Assembly (NCBI RefSeq): GCF_001027285.1
Contig: NZ_CP011509.1
Location: 8,766,501 to 8,830,500 of the forward strand
Reading direction: 5' to 3'
Source: Archangium gephyra
Lineage (GTDB): Bacteria; Myxococcota; Myxococcia; Myxococcales; Myxococcaceae
DNA length: 64,000 bases
Shown piece by piece: positions 43,005 to 51,987 of the stretch (its first letter is position 1; the number at the start of each line of letters is the position of its first letter). The notes beneath the pieces were generated by a model. The model searched no databases. It was not told the origin of the DNA and was given only the letters and a program-made list of their open reading frames with translations. Position numbers and translations under genes: made by a program.

Positions 43005-44290
43005 CGGGTGGCACTCCGGGGCATGGCGCCGTCATAGGCACCCGCGACAAGAAGAAGGTCTGTCTCCGCCTCGACCAGGGACACCGCCAGCTCGACAGCG
43101 GCCAGCCGTGCCTCCCGGACGGCGCGCTCGGCATCGACCAGGACGAGGGGCTCGGCACCTCCACCCCGGTAGGCAGTTGCGGCGATCTGGCGCAGCTCCT
43201 GCGCACGCCCGAGCACCTCGGTCCGGTGCCGCGTCTGTCTCTCCCGCCGGCTGGACACCGCCTCGAGAACGACCGCGAGTCGGCTCCGTGCTTCGTGGAG
43301 GAGTGCCGCGCGGCGTGCCTCGGCGAGCCCCCGGCGCGCTTCCGCTCGGGCCGCCTCGCCCTGCCGGCGATCGAAGAGGGGCAGCGGCAGCCCCACGCCC
43401 ACCACATACCCCACCCCAGCACCCGGCAGTCCCACGTCGAGGAATTGCGCGCCCGCTCGGACAGAAGGCTCTGGAATCCAACCCCGGCCCGCCCCACGCC
43501 GGGCGGCCTCCGCGCTACTGCCTTCGAGCGCGAGGGCACGCAGGTCGCCACGACGTTCCCCGAGCTCCGCCAACAGAGCGGCCCCGTCCGGCAGGGGCCG
43601 CTCCGCCGCGAGCGAGCCCTCGAGCGGGGGGAGCACGGTCACCCCGGGCCCGAGCAGCCGCAACGCCTGGGCTTCGGCCTGATGCTCGTCCAGCACGGCG
43701 CCGCGCAGCGCATCCTGCACCGTCGCCGCCTCCAGCTCGATGCGCAGCCGGTCGTAGCCCGCGGCCTCCCCCGCCCGCTCACGGGTGGCGATGACCTCGG
43801 CCAGGTGCCGCAGCTCGGCGAGTGACTGCTCCAGGATGGACCGGCGCTCCCGAGCCGCCAGCACCGCGGAGAAGCCCCGTGCCGCCTCATACCGCAGCCC
43901 GGCCCGGGCCCACTCGTACCGGGCCTCGGCGGCTCTCGCGTTCCGGTCCGCGGCCTCGGCCTCCAGCCCTAGCCGTCCGGAGAGCACCAGGGGGATGGAG
44001 GCCATCAGCACATCCTGGCTCTCCCCAGCGCGTGTCCCGGAGGTCGTCTTCTGGCGCTCCCACTCCAGTTCGGGGTTGGGCCACGAACCGGCGCCCACGG
44101 CTTCGGCACGGCCGAGCGCGGCTTCGAGCCCGGCGACGCGGGCCTCCAGACTCGTGGAGAGAACCCGCTCCACGAATCGCGCTTCGTCGAGCGCGGGCTG
44201 GGCCACGGCCGTGCCGGCCAGCAGCAGCAGGGCGATACCAGCCAGGAGGGGAGAGGAAGACGGACTCCGCGGGGGCGAGCGCATGCGCAT
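43001..44290 (-). CDS. RND outer-membrane factor (CusC/TolC-like)
   Basis: A 429-residue outer-membrane channel protein. A signal peptide (LLAGIALLLLAGTAVA) precedes a TolC-type helical repeat structure. The repeats include GSWPNPELEWERQKTTSG and, in the second half, GYVVGVGLPLPLFDRRQGEAARAEARRGLAEARRAALLHEARS. The start at 44290 follows the signal-peptide logic; the open frame extends further upstream. It overlaps the CusB-like gene by 4 bases (ATGA), so the pair is translationally coupled. Confidence 0.85.
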   Translation of the reverse strand: MRMRSPPRSPSSSPLLAGIALLLLAGTAVAQPALDEARFVERVLSTSLEARVAGLEAALGRAEAVGAGSWPNPELEWERQKTTSGTRAGESQDVLMASIPLVLSGRLGLEAEAADRNARAAEARYEWARAGLRYEAARGFSAVLAARERRSILEQSLAELRHLAEVIATRERAGEAAGYDRLRIELEAATVQDALRGAVLDEHQAEAQALRLLGPGVTVLPPLEGSLAAERPLPDGAALLAELGERRGDLRALALEGSSAEAARRGAGRGWIPEPSVRAGAQFLDVGLPGAGVGYVVGVGLPLPLFDRRQGEAARAEARRGLAEARRAALLHEARSRLAVVLEAVSSRRERQTRHRTEVLGRAQELRQIAATAYRGGGAEPLVLVDAERAVREARLAAVELAVSLVEAETDLLLVAGAYDGAMPRSATR

Positions 44291-44301
44291 GGCCGGGGCT
44301 C

Positions 44302-44454
44302 TCAGAAGAGGAGATGGAGGACCGTCTCCACCGCATGGTGCGGGAAGGCGGTGTGAGCGAGGGCGAACAGCGCGGCGGCGAGGGCCACGGCTCCGGCGGC
44401 GCGAAGGGCATGCGCCGTGGTGGCTCGCTCCAGTGAGGAAGGCCAGGGCCGCCA
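44302..44454 (-). pseudogene. Possible small membrane-protein remnant between blaI and cusC
   Basis: Directly after the blaI TGA the same frame continues for 50 codons reading SLERATTAHALRAAGAVALAAALFALAHTAF, then a stop, clearly hydrophobic and coding-like. It has no start codon in its own frame. An ATG overlaps the blaI stop (TGATG) one base out of frame and reads MAALAFL. A one-base shift would fuse the two into a ~50-residue membrane peptide. It may be a frameshifted small gene or an artefact. Confidence 0.35.
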
Positions 44455-44847
44455 TCACGCGCGCCCCTTGCGCCGCTGTGCGATGAGTCGCGCCAGCTGA
44501 TCGAGCAGCCCCTCATCGACTTCGGCCGCCGCATCGACGAAGGCCGAGAGCGCGACCTCGCCGTGAGCCTGGAGGATCTCCGCCGCCAGCCCATCCGCGA
44601 GCGCCTTCTCGAACTCGACCTTGCCGAGCGCGGGCGCGTACCGCCAGGCCAGGCCGTCCTTCTCGCGGACGAGCAGCCCCTTGCGGTGGAGCCGGTCCAT
44701 CGTCGTCATGATGGTGGTGTAAGCCCGCTCCTCGGCCCCCGTCATCCGGTCGCACACCTCGCGAGCCGTCACCGGGGCACGGGCCCAGACGACCTCCATC
44801 ACGGCCGCTTCCAAGTGGCCCAACGGCTCCCAGGTGCGCTTCTTCAC
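44455..44847 (-). CDS. BlaI/MecI/CopY family repressor
   Basis: A 130-residue repressor with GTG start. The winged helix reads LEAAVMEVVWARAPVTAREVCDRM, and the wing is AYTTIMTTMDRLHRKGLLVREKDGLAWRYAPA, the classical BlaI/CopY block. The C-terminal helix bundle is the dimerisation part. No BlaR1-type sensor protease follows, which is usual for metal-responsive CopY/BlaI relatives. It precedes the cusCBA-like genes, so it probably represses the cluster. A TACTA-N7-TAGTA operator lies just upstream. Confidence 0.85.
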   Translation of the reverse strand: MKKRTWEPLGHLEAAVMEVVWARAPVTAREVCDRMTGAEERAYTTIMTTMDRLHRKGLLVREKDGLAWRYAPALGKVEFEKALADGLAAEILQAHGEVALSAFVDAAAEVDEGLLDQLARLIAQRRKGRA

Positions 44848-44873
44848 GATGCCCGCATCTGACCCTGGCCTGC

Positions 44874-44890
44874 TACTACCGTCAATAGTA
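44874..44890 (-). promoter_or_regulatory. BlaI/MecI-type operator TACTACCGTCAATAGTA
   Basis: TACTA and TAGTA flank a 7-base spacer, 27-43 bases upstream of the repressor GTG and across the end of chrA. The arms match the classical MecI/BlaI operator arms (TACTA...TAGTA). Confidence 0.7.
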
Positions 44891-46135
44891 ACGGAGCAAG
44901 AGACCCACTCCCGCCGCCCCGACGATGACCAGAGGCACGAGGAACTTCGAGTGCCACCGGAAGAGCACCCCGAGGGCCACGGCGAAAACAGCCACCGTGG
45001 CGATATGGGTGAGGCTGGCGCGCAGCAGCCCCAGCGTGGTCGCGGCGATGAGCCCCACCACCGCCGCTGTGACTCCGTCGAGGAAGGAGCGGAAACGGGG
45101 GTGGTGCAGCACCCGCTCGAAGAAGTCATGACCGAGGAGCGTGAAGGCGAAGGCCGGAGAGAAGATGCCCACCGTCATCACCAGCGCCCCGAGAGCTCCG
45201 CCGCCGAGGTAGCCCACGAAGGTGGAGAAGATGATGAGCGGCGCGGGGATGAGACCCGAGAGGGCGAGCCCGTCGAGGAACTGCGCGTTGGTCATCCAGG
45301 CCCCCGTCACCACCGCGTCCCGCTGGAGGAAGGGGATGACGGTGTACGCCCCTCCGAAGGTGAGCATCCCGCTGCGCAGGCCCGACCACAGCAGCGCCAG
45401 TTGCGAGGGCTGTCCCCGGACAACGCCCTGCCCCACGTCCGCTCCGCCCGCCCCCATGGGCGCGAAACCGTGGAGCACGAGGAGCACGGCCACCGCCGCC
45501 CCGCAGGCCCCAGCGAGTGCCAGGGCCGGCAGCCGCAGCCCTCTCCTCGCCAGCAGGACCATGAGGCCCGCGGCCACGAGCGAGAAGGCGAAGTGCACCC
45601 CCGCCCCCTGCGCGAGCGCGGCGAGCCCGGCCACGCCCCACAGCCAGCGATCCGTGAGGGCATGCTGCCCGATGCGTGCCACCGCTCGGACGATGAGCGC
45701 CGCCACGGCGGCCTGGACAGCACCGAACACGGGCCCCACCCACGCCGATTCCAGCCCATAACGGAGGTAGAGCCACGTGAGGCCAAGCATCAGCACGAAG
45801 CCCGGCAGCATGAAACCCAGCCCCGCGAGCAGCCCGCCCACACGGCCACGCGAGCGCATCCCGAAGTAGACGCACAGCTCGTGCGCCTCGGGGCCCGGCA
45901 GCACCTGGTACACCGCCAGCACCCGGTTGAAGTGCTCGCGGGTGACCCACCTCTCCTTCTCCACCAGGTCGTGGCGGATCATCGCGATCTGCGCCACCGG
46001 GCCCCCCCAGGCCAGCAGCCCGAAGTGCAGGAACCGCAGGAAGAGCCGCCCCAGCGATTCCCGAGGAACGGCCACCGCACCACCGTCCGCCGAACGCTCC
46101 GCCACTCCGTCCACGCTACTGTCCCCTGTCGCCAT
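44882..46135 (-). CDS. chrA: Chromate transporter (two-domain ChrA)
   Basis: A 417-residue membrane protein of the CHR family, in which two homologous halves make up one transporter. The first half has FLHFGLLAWGGPVAQIAMIRHDLV and LPGPEAHELCVYFG. The second has SGMLTFGGAYTVIPFLQRDAV and LSGLIPAPLIIFSTFVGYLGGG. It effluxes chromate driven by the proton-motive force. It lies first in the metal-resistance cluster, with the repressor promoter inside its last codons, so it may be transcribed separately. Confidence 0.9.
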   Translation of the reverse strand: MATGDSSVDGVAERSADGGAVAVPRESLGRLFLRFLHFGLLAWGGPVAQIAMIRHDLVEKERWVTREHFNRVLAVYQVLPGPEAHELCVYFGMRSRGRVGGLLAGLGFMLPGFVLMLGLTWLYLRYGLESAWVGPVFGAVQAAVAALIVRAVARIGQHALTDRWLWGVAGLAALAQGAGVHFAFSLVAAGLMVLLARRGLRLPALALAGACGAAVAVLLVLHGFAPMGAGGADVGQGVVRGQPSQLALLWSGLRSGMLTFGGAYTVIPFLQRDAVVTGAWMTNAQFLDGLALSGLIPAPLIIFSTFVGYLGGGALGALVMTVGIFSPAFAFTLLGHDFFERVLHHPRFRSFLDGVTAAVVGLIAATTLGLLRASLTHIATVAVFAVALGVLFRWHSKFLVPLVIVGAAGVGLLLRYY

Positions 46136-46303
46136 GATGCCTCCTCATACCTTCATCCTTCAGGACGCCCCCCTGGGAGCAAAGCACGCCTGCTCGGCCG
46201 GACACCTGGAGTGGGCCACCCGGACGCTCCGTCCCGAGGCTCGGGATATTTGCCGTCCAGCCCTCAGGGGACATACGGTTCACCCCGCCTCTCAGGAGAC
46301 GAA

Positions 46304-46936
46304 ATGCTCAAGAAGATTTCCCTCGCGCTCGTTGTCGCTCTCATCGGCGTGGGTGCCGTGGTGGCCTCGCGGCCGGCCACCTTCCGCGTCGAGCGGTCCA
46401 TCACCATCGCCGCCCCCGTCGAGCTCCCCTTCGGCGCCATCAACGACTTCCACAAGTGGCACTTCTGGTCTCCCTGGGCGGCCAAGGACCCGAAGATGCA
46501 GACCACCTTCGACGGGGCCTTCGCGGGGCCCGGCGCCATCTACACCTGGTCCGGCAATGATGAGGTCGGCAAGGGCAAGATGACCATCGTGGACGCGAAG
46601 CTCTACGAGTCCATCCAGATCCAGCTCGACTTCTCCGAGCCCTTCGCGGCCACGAACACCACCCTCTTCACGTTCAAGCCCACGGGCGACGGCAGCCTCC
46701 AGGTGACCTGGGCCATGGAGGGGAACAACACCTTCCTGGGCAAGGCCATGTCCCTGGTCATGGACATGGACGCGATGATCGGCAAGGACTTCGAGCAGGG
46801 CCTGGCCACCCTCAAGACGCTGACCGAGAAGGAAGCGAAGAACCGCCTCGAGCGCGAGCTCCAGCTCAAGGCCAAGGCCGCCGCCGAAGCCGCCAAGGCC
46901 GAGCAGGAGGCCCAGGCGGGCACCACCGCGCCGTGA
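46304..46936 (+). CDS. SRPBCC (polyketide cyclase-like) family protein
   Basis: A 210-residue protein. An N-terminal hydrophobic segment (ISLALVVALIGVGAVVA) anchors or exports it. The SRPBCC fold follows: FRVERSITIAAPVELPFGAINDFHKWHFWSPWAAKDPK, then WSGNDEVGKGKMTIVDAKLYESIQIQLDFSEPF and WAMEGNNTFLGKAMSLVMDMDAMIGKDFEQGLATLK. It closes with an Ala/Lys/Glu-rich helical tail. SRPBCC proteins bind lipids or other hydrophobic ligands. Function unknown. Confidence 0.85.
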   Translation: MLKKISLALVVALIGVGAVVASRPATFRVERSITIAAPVELPFGAINDFHKWHFWSPWAAKDPKMQTTFDGAFAGPGAIYTWSGNDEVGKGKMTIVDAKLYESIQIQLDFSEPFAATNTTLFTFKPTGDGSLQVTWAMEGNNTFLGKAMSLVMDMDAMIGKDFEQGLATLKTLTEKEAKNRLERELQLKAKAAAEAAKAEQEAQAGTTAP

Positions 46937-46972
46937 AGTCCCCGCTGTTCCCCTGAGCCGCTGGGCGGGCCT

Positions 46973-47458
46973 TCAGCGGCCGCCCAGGTTGGCGCAGGCG
47001 CGTTTGTCCCCGCCATCACACGCGCGCTGGATGAACTTGTTGGCCTCCGCGTCGTTCTTCTCGGCGCACGTGCCCGTCCGGTGGCAGATGCCCGCGCTGA
47101 AGCACCCCGCGGCATCCCCTCCCTCACAGGCGCGCTTGTAGAGCGAATAGGCCCGCGCCGGGTCCGCGCTCACGCCCCGCCCCTGCCAGACGAAGGTGCC
47201 CAGCACGTTGCACGCCCGTGCAACGCCCGCGTCACAGACGCGCGTGTACAGCTCCACCGCGCGCGGTGACTCACCGCGTCGTTCGGCCTCCATGGCCCCG
47301 TCGAGGCACCCCTTCACCGTCCCGCCCGGGCACTGCGCGTCCTGCTTCGCCAGGGCCGCCGCTTCCTTGTCCTGTGCGCTCGGCCCCGCCCCACTCCCCT
47401 GCTTCTCGGAGCACGCCGCCACCGACAACAGCGCGCACACCCAAAAACCCTTTTTCAT
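46973..47458 (-). CDS. Sel1-repeat lipoprotein
   Basis: A 161-residue exported protein with lipobox LSVAAC (Cys16). It then carries about three Sel1-type TPR units: AVELYTRVCDAGVARACNVLGTF, AYSLYKRACEGGDAAGCFSAG and ANKFIQRACDGGDKRACANLG, with the Cys that are typical of secreted Sel1 proteins. Such proteins mediate protein-protein contacts in the periplasm. It converges on the SRPBCC gene; GC-rich stems lie at the junction. Confidence 0.82.
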   Translation of the reverse strand: MKKGFWVCALLSVAACSEKQGSGAGPSAQDKEAAALAKQDAQCPGGTVKGCLDGAMEAERRGESPRAVELYTRVCDAGVARACNVLGTFVWQGRGVSADPARAYSLYKRACEGGDAAGCFSAGICHRTGTCAEKNDAEANKFIQRACDGGDKRACANLGGR

Positions 47459-47559
47459 GTCAGTTCCTAATAAAACTGGATTGCAGAAAAAAGTGACAAA
47501 CATGTTTACCCCAACTAACCCGTGCGGAGCTTCCCCCCTCCCTCTCCCCGAGGAGCCCC

Positions 47560-50500
47560 GTGAACCGATTGAAACCGTTGCTGCTGCCCGCCGTGGCGGC
47601 GCTGCTGTTGGCCGGGCCAGCGCAGGCGCAGATCGCCGCGTCGCACGTCTACCACAACCACATGCCCAACTTCTGGCCCTACTACGACCTCGGCAAGTAC
47701 GCGTCGACGCCGGTGGGCGGGGCCATCCGCTACACGTACGACGGCCAGGTCATCAACCTGAAGCAGAGCCCGCCGTCGAACTACACGTACTTCCTGCCGT
47801 CGGGCGCGCCGATGCCGCACGACGATCTGGTCACCTACTACTCGCACAACGCGAAGACGGGCGCCTACCTGTACTGGCCCGCGAGCGTCGCGGCGGACAT
47901 GAACACCAACGCCCCCACCGGACAGGTCCACGTGACCATGTCCGGAGCGGTGGTGAACAACGTCCAGGACCTGAACACGCTGCAGAACGTCCCCGGCTAC
48001 AACAACACCAACTGGGGCGCGTCCTGGCGGGACCGGTACAACACCCTGCGCACGCCCGCGGGCAACCGGACGCTGGATCTCATCCACTTCACTGGCCACC
48101 ACACCATGGGGCCGCTGGTGGGGCCGGACTACTTCCTCAAGGACCTCGTCAACCAGAGCGCCACGCTCGCGCAGCCCTACTTCCTGGGCGGCAACTTCCA
48201 GTCCTCCAAGGGCTTCTTCCCCACGGAGCTGGGCTTCTCCGAGCGCCTCATCCCCACGCTGGCGAAGCTGGGCATCCAGTGGTCTGTCATCGGTGACAAC
48301 CACTTCTCGCGCACGCTCAAGGACTACCCCTTCCTGAACGATCCGGGCTCGGACACGTTGGTGTCGCCGCCCAACCGCGCGGACCTGCAGAACACCAGCA
48401 ACGTGGGCAGCTGGGTGAGCCTGCAGATGGCGCACGAGCAGCAGACCATCCGCAACAAGTACCCGTTCGCCTCCACGCCGCACTGGGTGCGCTACGTGGA
48501 TCCGGCCACCGGCGCCGAGTCGCGCGTGGTGGGCATCCCCGTCAACCAGAACGGCTCCTGGCTCGAGGGCTGGGAGGGCGAGGCCACCGTCGACGTCGTC
48601 AACCTCCGCAGCTTCGAGGGGCTCGTACCGCAGAAGCAGTTCTTCGTCATCGCGCATGACGGAGACAACTCGGGCGGGCGCGCGGGCTCGGAGACCACCT
48701 GGTACAACGGCCGCAGCGTCACCTGCTCCGGTGGCGTGCAGTGCCTGGGCATCAGCGAGTACCTCGTCAACAACACGCCGCCCGCCACCGACGTGGTGCA
48801 CGTGCAGGACGGCTCGTGGGTGGACACGCGTGACTCCTCGTCCGATCCCCAGTGGCACCACTGGAAGCTGCCCTTTGGCATCTGGAAGGGCCAGTTCCCC
48901 GCGTTCAACTCGGCCACGGGCCTCAACCTGGCGCCCAAGACGAACCTCAGCGGTGTGCAGGAGGGCATGACGGTCTCCTTCGAGCACGGCTGGCACTACC
49001 TGGAGCGCAACTTCGCCCTGCTCCAGGCCTCGCTCAACTACGCGAAGACGGCCGAGCAGATCTGGCTCGACGCCCACCCCAACCACTGGAAGCCCACCAC
49101 CACGCTGGACAGCCAGGTGACGCACGCGGGCAATCAGCTCAACCCGTGGATGATGTCCTTCCCGGTGAAGGGTGACGCGGCCAACGACTGGGCGGGCGGC
49201 GCCAACCCCGCCGAGCTGGCCTGGTACTTCCTGCTGCCGGCCATGGACTCGGGCTTCGGCTACTACGACGAGAACCAGGACGACATCGTCAAGCCCACGC
49301 TCGCCTTCAACAACTCGCTCTATTTCTCCAAGCCCTACGTGCAGGACCGCCTCACGCTGGATCGCACGGGCCCGTCCGTCTGGTGGCCGCAGCGCTGGCC
49401 CTACAACCCGGGCAGCGCCAACACGGACAAGTCCGAGGGCTGGACGCTCCACCACTTCAACAACACCTTCGCCCTCTACACCTACGCGTACGACGCGAGC
49501 GGCATCACCAGCATCAAGGCCCGCGTCCGCGTGCACACCAACAAGAGCATCGACCCGCTGGACAACACCCACAAGGTGTATGACCCGGCCGCGCTCAAGG
49601 CCGCGGGCGTGCCCAACATCGACACCACGCGCGTGGGGGCCTGGGTGGACTACCCGTTGACCCGGAGGGATTTGAAGCCCGTCATCAACGGCGTGTCATG
49701 GCAGCCCGCCTACCTGCCCGTCATGGCGAAGGTGCCCGCGCAGGAGATCGGCGACCTCTACTACGTCTACCTCGGCAACTACCGGGACCAGCTGCTCGAC
49801 TACTACATCGAGGCCACGGACAGCCGGGGCAACGTGACCCGGAGCGAGCTCCAGTCCGTCTACGTGGGCGCGGGCAAATACAACCTGGTGGGCGGCAAGT
49901 ACATCGAGGACGTCAACGGCACGGTGCAGGGCACGCACCCTTTCCTGGTGATCGACACCACGGCGCCCTCCACGCCCACGGGCCTGGCGGTCTCCACGAA
50001 GACGGATCGCTCGGTGAAGCTCACCTGGAGCGCGGCCTCGGACAACGTGGCGGTGACGGCCTACGACGTCTTCCGCAACGGCACGCAGGTGGGCTCGAGC
50101 GCCACTACGAGCTACACCGACAGCGGGCTCACCGCGAGCACCGCGTACAGCTACACCGTGAAGGCGAAGGACGCGGCGGGCAACACCTCGGCGGCCAGCA
50201 CGGCGCTCTCCGTCACCACGCTGGCGCCGGACACCACCGCGCCCTCGGCGCCCACGGGGCTGACGGCCTCGGGCACGACGAGCTCCTCGGCGGCCCTGCT
50301 CTGGACGGCCTCCACCGACAACTACGGCGTGGCCGGGTATGACGTCTTCCGCAATGGCACGCAGGTGGCCAGCGTCACGGGCACCAGCTACACGGACACG
50401 GGCCTGTCGCCGAGCACCGCGTACAGCTACACCGTGAGGGCGAAGGACGCGGCGGGCAACCTCTCCGCGCAGAGCACGGCGCTCTCCGTCACCACCAGCG

Positions 50501-51912
50501 CGGGCAACACCACCACCGTCTATTACAAGAAGGGCTTCGCCACCCCGTACATCCACTTCCGTCCCGTGGGCGGCACGTGGACGGTGACGCCGGGCTACGC
50601 CATGCCCGACTCCGAGGTGAGTGGCTACGCGAAGTACACCGTCAACCTGGGCGCGGCCACGCAGCTCGAGGCCGTCTTCAACAACGGCGGCGGCACCTGG
50701 GACAACAACAACGGCGGCAACTACTTCTTCCCCACGGGTGTCTCCACCTTCAGCGCTGGCACCATCACCGCGGGCGCCCCGGTGGTGGACACCACGCCTC
50801 CCAGCGTTCCCGGAGGCCTCGGCTCGCCCTCGAAGACGGCCGCGTCCGTGTCCCTGTCGTGGACGGCGTCGACGGACAACGTCGGCGTGACGGGCTACCT
50901 CGTCTTCCGCAATGGCACGCAGGTGGGCACGCCCACGGGCACCACGTACACGGACAGCGGGCTCGCGGCGAGCACCGCCTACAGCTACACCGTGAAGGCG
51001 CGGGACGCGGCGGGCAACACCTCGGCGGCCAGCACGGCGCTCTCCGTCACCACCAGCGCGGGCAACTCCGTCACCGTCTATTACAAGAAGGGTTTCGCCA
51101 CGCCCTACCTCCACTACCGCCCCGCGGGTGGCACGTGGACGACGTCGCCGGGTGTCGCCATGCCCGCCGCGGAGGTCGCCGGCTACGCGAAGTACACCGT
51201 CAACCTGGGCTCGGCCACGCAGCTCGAGGCCGTCTTCAACAACGGCAGCGGCACCTGGGACAACAACGGCGGGCTCAACTACTTCTTCCCCGCGGGCGTG
51301 CAGACGTTCAACGCCGGCACCATCACCGCGGGCGCGCCCTCCGCCGACACCACCGCGCCGAGCGTCCCCTCGGGCCTCGCGGTGCAGTCCAAGACGTCCA
51401 CCTCCGTCTCGCTCACGTGGACGGCCTCCACGGACGCCAGCGGCATCGCCGGGTATGACGTGTACCGCGGCGGCTCGCTGGTGGGCTCGCCCGCCTCGGC
51501 CAGCTACAGCGACAGCGGCCTGAGCGCTGGCGCCACGTACAGCTACACCGTGCGCGCACGGGACACCGCGGGCAACGTCTCCGCCCTGAGCACGGCCCTG
51601 AGCGTCACCACCAGCACCACCGGTGCCACCGTCACCTTCAACGAGACGGCCAGCACCGTGGTGGGTCAGAACATCTACGTCGTGGGCAGCATCGCCGCGC
51701 TCGGAAGCTGGAGCAGCGCCGCCGCCATCCAGCTCTCGCCGACCAACTACCCGGCGTGGAACGTGACGCTGAGCCTGCCCGGCTCCACGTCCTTCGAGTA
51801 CAAGTACATCAAGAAGGACGGCAGCGGGAACGTCATCTGGGAGAGCGGCGCCAACCGCACCTCCACGACGCCCGCCACCGGCACCGTGACGCTCAACGAC
51901 ACCTGGAAGTAA
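47560..51912 (+). CDS. Secreted modular alpha-amylase (GH119/GH57-like) with FN3, CBM25 and CBM20 domains
   Basis: A 1450-residue exported enzyme with signal peptide (LLLPAVAALLLAGPAQA). The catalytic domain begins IAASHVYHNHMPNFWPYYD and fits GH119, a relative of GH57. Candidate nucleophile Glu223 sits in FFPTELGFSE, and Asp367/Asp369 sit in AHDGDN, close to positions known in GH119. Fibronectin-III domains start near 803, 895, 1080 and 1264. CBM25 starch-binding modules (VYYKKGFATPY) start near 986 and 1170. A CBM20 closes the protein from about 1355. The layout is that of raw-starch-degrading amylases. The GTG start follows AGGAG. A strong hairpin terminator follows. Confidence 0.85.
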   Translation: MNRLKPLLLPAVAALLLAGPAQAQIAASHVYHNHMPNFWPYYDLGKYASTPVGGAIRYTYDGQVINLKQSPPSNYTYFLPSGAPMPHDDLVTYYSHNAKTGAYLYWPASVAADMNTNAPTGQVHVTMSGAVVNNVQDLNTLQNVPGYNNTNWGASWRDRYNTLRTPAGNRTLDLIHFTGHHTMGPLVGPDYFLKDLVNQSATLAQPYFLGGNFQSSKGFFPTELGFSERLIPTLAKLGIQWSVIGDNHFSRTLKDYPFLNDPGSDTLVSPPNRADLQNTSNVGSWVSLQMAHEQQTIRNKYPFASTPHWVRYVDPATGAESRVVGIPVNQNGSWLEGWEGEATVDVVNLRSFEGLVPQKQFFVIAHDGDNSGGRAGSETTWYNGRSVTCSGGVQCLGISEYLVNNTPPATDVVHVQDGSWVDTRDSSSDPQWHHWKLPFGIWKGQFPAFNSATGLNLAPKTNLSGVQEGMTVSFEHGWHYLERNFALLQASLNYAKTAEQIWLDAHPNHWKPTTTLDSQVTHAGNQLNPWMMSFPVKGDAANDWAGGANPAELAWYFLLPAMDSGFGYYDENQDDIVKPTLAFNNSLYFSKPYVQDRLTLDRTGPSVWWPQRWPYNPGSANTDKSEGWTLHHFNNTFALYTYAYDASGITSIKARVRVHTNKSIDPLDNTHKVYDPAALKAAGVPNIDTTRVGAWVDYPLTRRDLKPVINGVSWQPAYLPVMAKVPAQEIGDLYYVYLGNYRDQLLDYYIEATDSRGNVTRSELQSVYVGAGKYNLVGGKYIEDVNGTVQGTHPFLVIDTTAPSTPTGLAVSTKTDRSVKLTWSAASDNVAVTAYDVFRNGTQVGSSATTSYTDSGLTASTAYSYTVKAKDAAGNTSAASTALSVTTLAPDTTAPSAPTGLTASGTTSSSAALLWTASTDNYGVAGYDVFRNGTQVASVTGTSYTDTGLSPSTAYSYTVRAKDAAGNLSAQSTALSVTTSAGNTTTVYYKKGFATPYIHFRPVGGTWTVTPGYAMPDSEVSGYAKYTVNLGAATQLEAVFNNGGGTWDNNNGGNYFFPTGVSTFSAGTITAGAPVVDTTPPSVPGGLGSPSKTAASVSLSWTASTDNVGVTGYLVFRNGTQVGTPTGTTYTDSGLAASTAYSYTVKARDAAGNTSAASTALSVTTSAGNSVTVYYKKGFATPYLHYRPAGGTWTTSPGVAMPAAEVAGYAKYTVNLGSATQLEAVFNNGSGTWDNNGGLNYFFPAGVQTFNAGTITAGAPSADTTAPSVPSGLAVQSKTSTSVSLTWTASTDASGIAGYDVYRGGSLVGSPASASYSDSGLSAGATYSYTVRARDTAGNVSALSTALSVTTSTTGATVTFNETASTVVGQNIYVVGSIAALGSWSSAAAIQLSPTNYPAWNVTLSLPGSTSFEYKYIKKDGSGNVIWESGANRTSTTPATGTVTLNDTWK
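50480..51345 (+). repeat. Duplicated CBM25/FN3 coding blocks
   Basis: Two CBM25 copies (about 50515-50790 and 51070-51345) are nearly identical at DNA level in long stretches, for example the codons for YYKKGFATPY and YAKYTVNLG. They are separated by an FN3 block that also matches its neighbours. This points to recent duplication within the gene. Confidence 0.75.
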
Positions 51913-51928
51913 TCCGTCGCGGGAAGTG

Positions 51929-51962
51929 CCCCGGCGCGAGGCCCATGAGCCTCGCGCTGGGG
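51929..51962. terminator. 14-bp hairpin terminator between convergent genes
   Basis: CCCCGGCGCGAGGC/GCCTCGCGCTGGGG with one G-T wobble and a 6-base loop, 16 bases after the amylase stop and 26 bases from the stop of the facing gene. Likely bidirectional; no T-run. Confidence 0.7.
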
Positions 51963-51987
51963 GTACCGGCCACTCCCCTGCGCGGCT

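Noticed and set aside
47515-51114. Long minus-strand open frames opposite the amylase
   Set aside because: Val/Arg/Gly-rich shadows with no signal peptide or domain, while the plus frame has a full modular enzyme.
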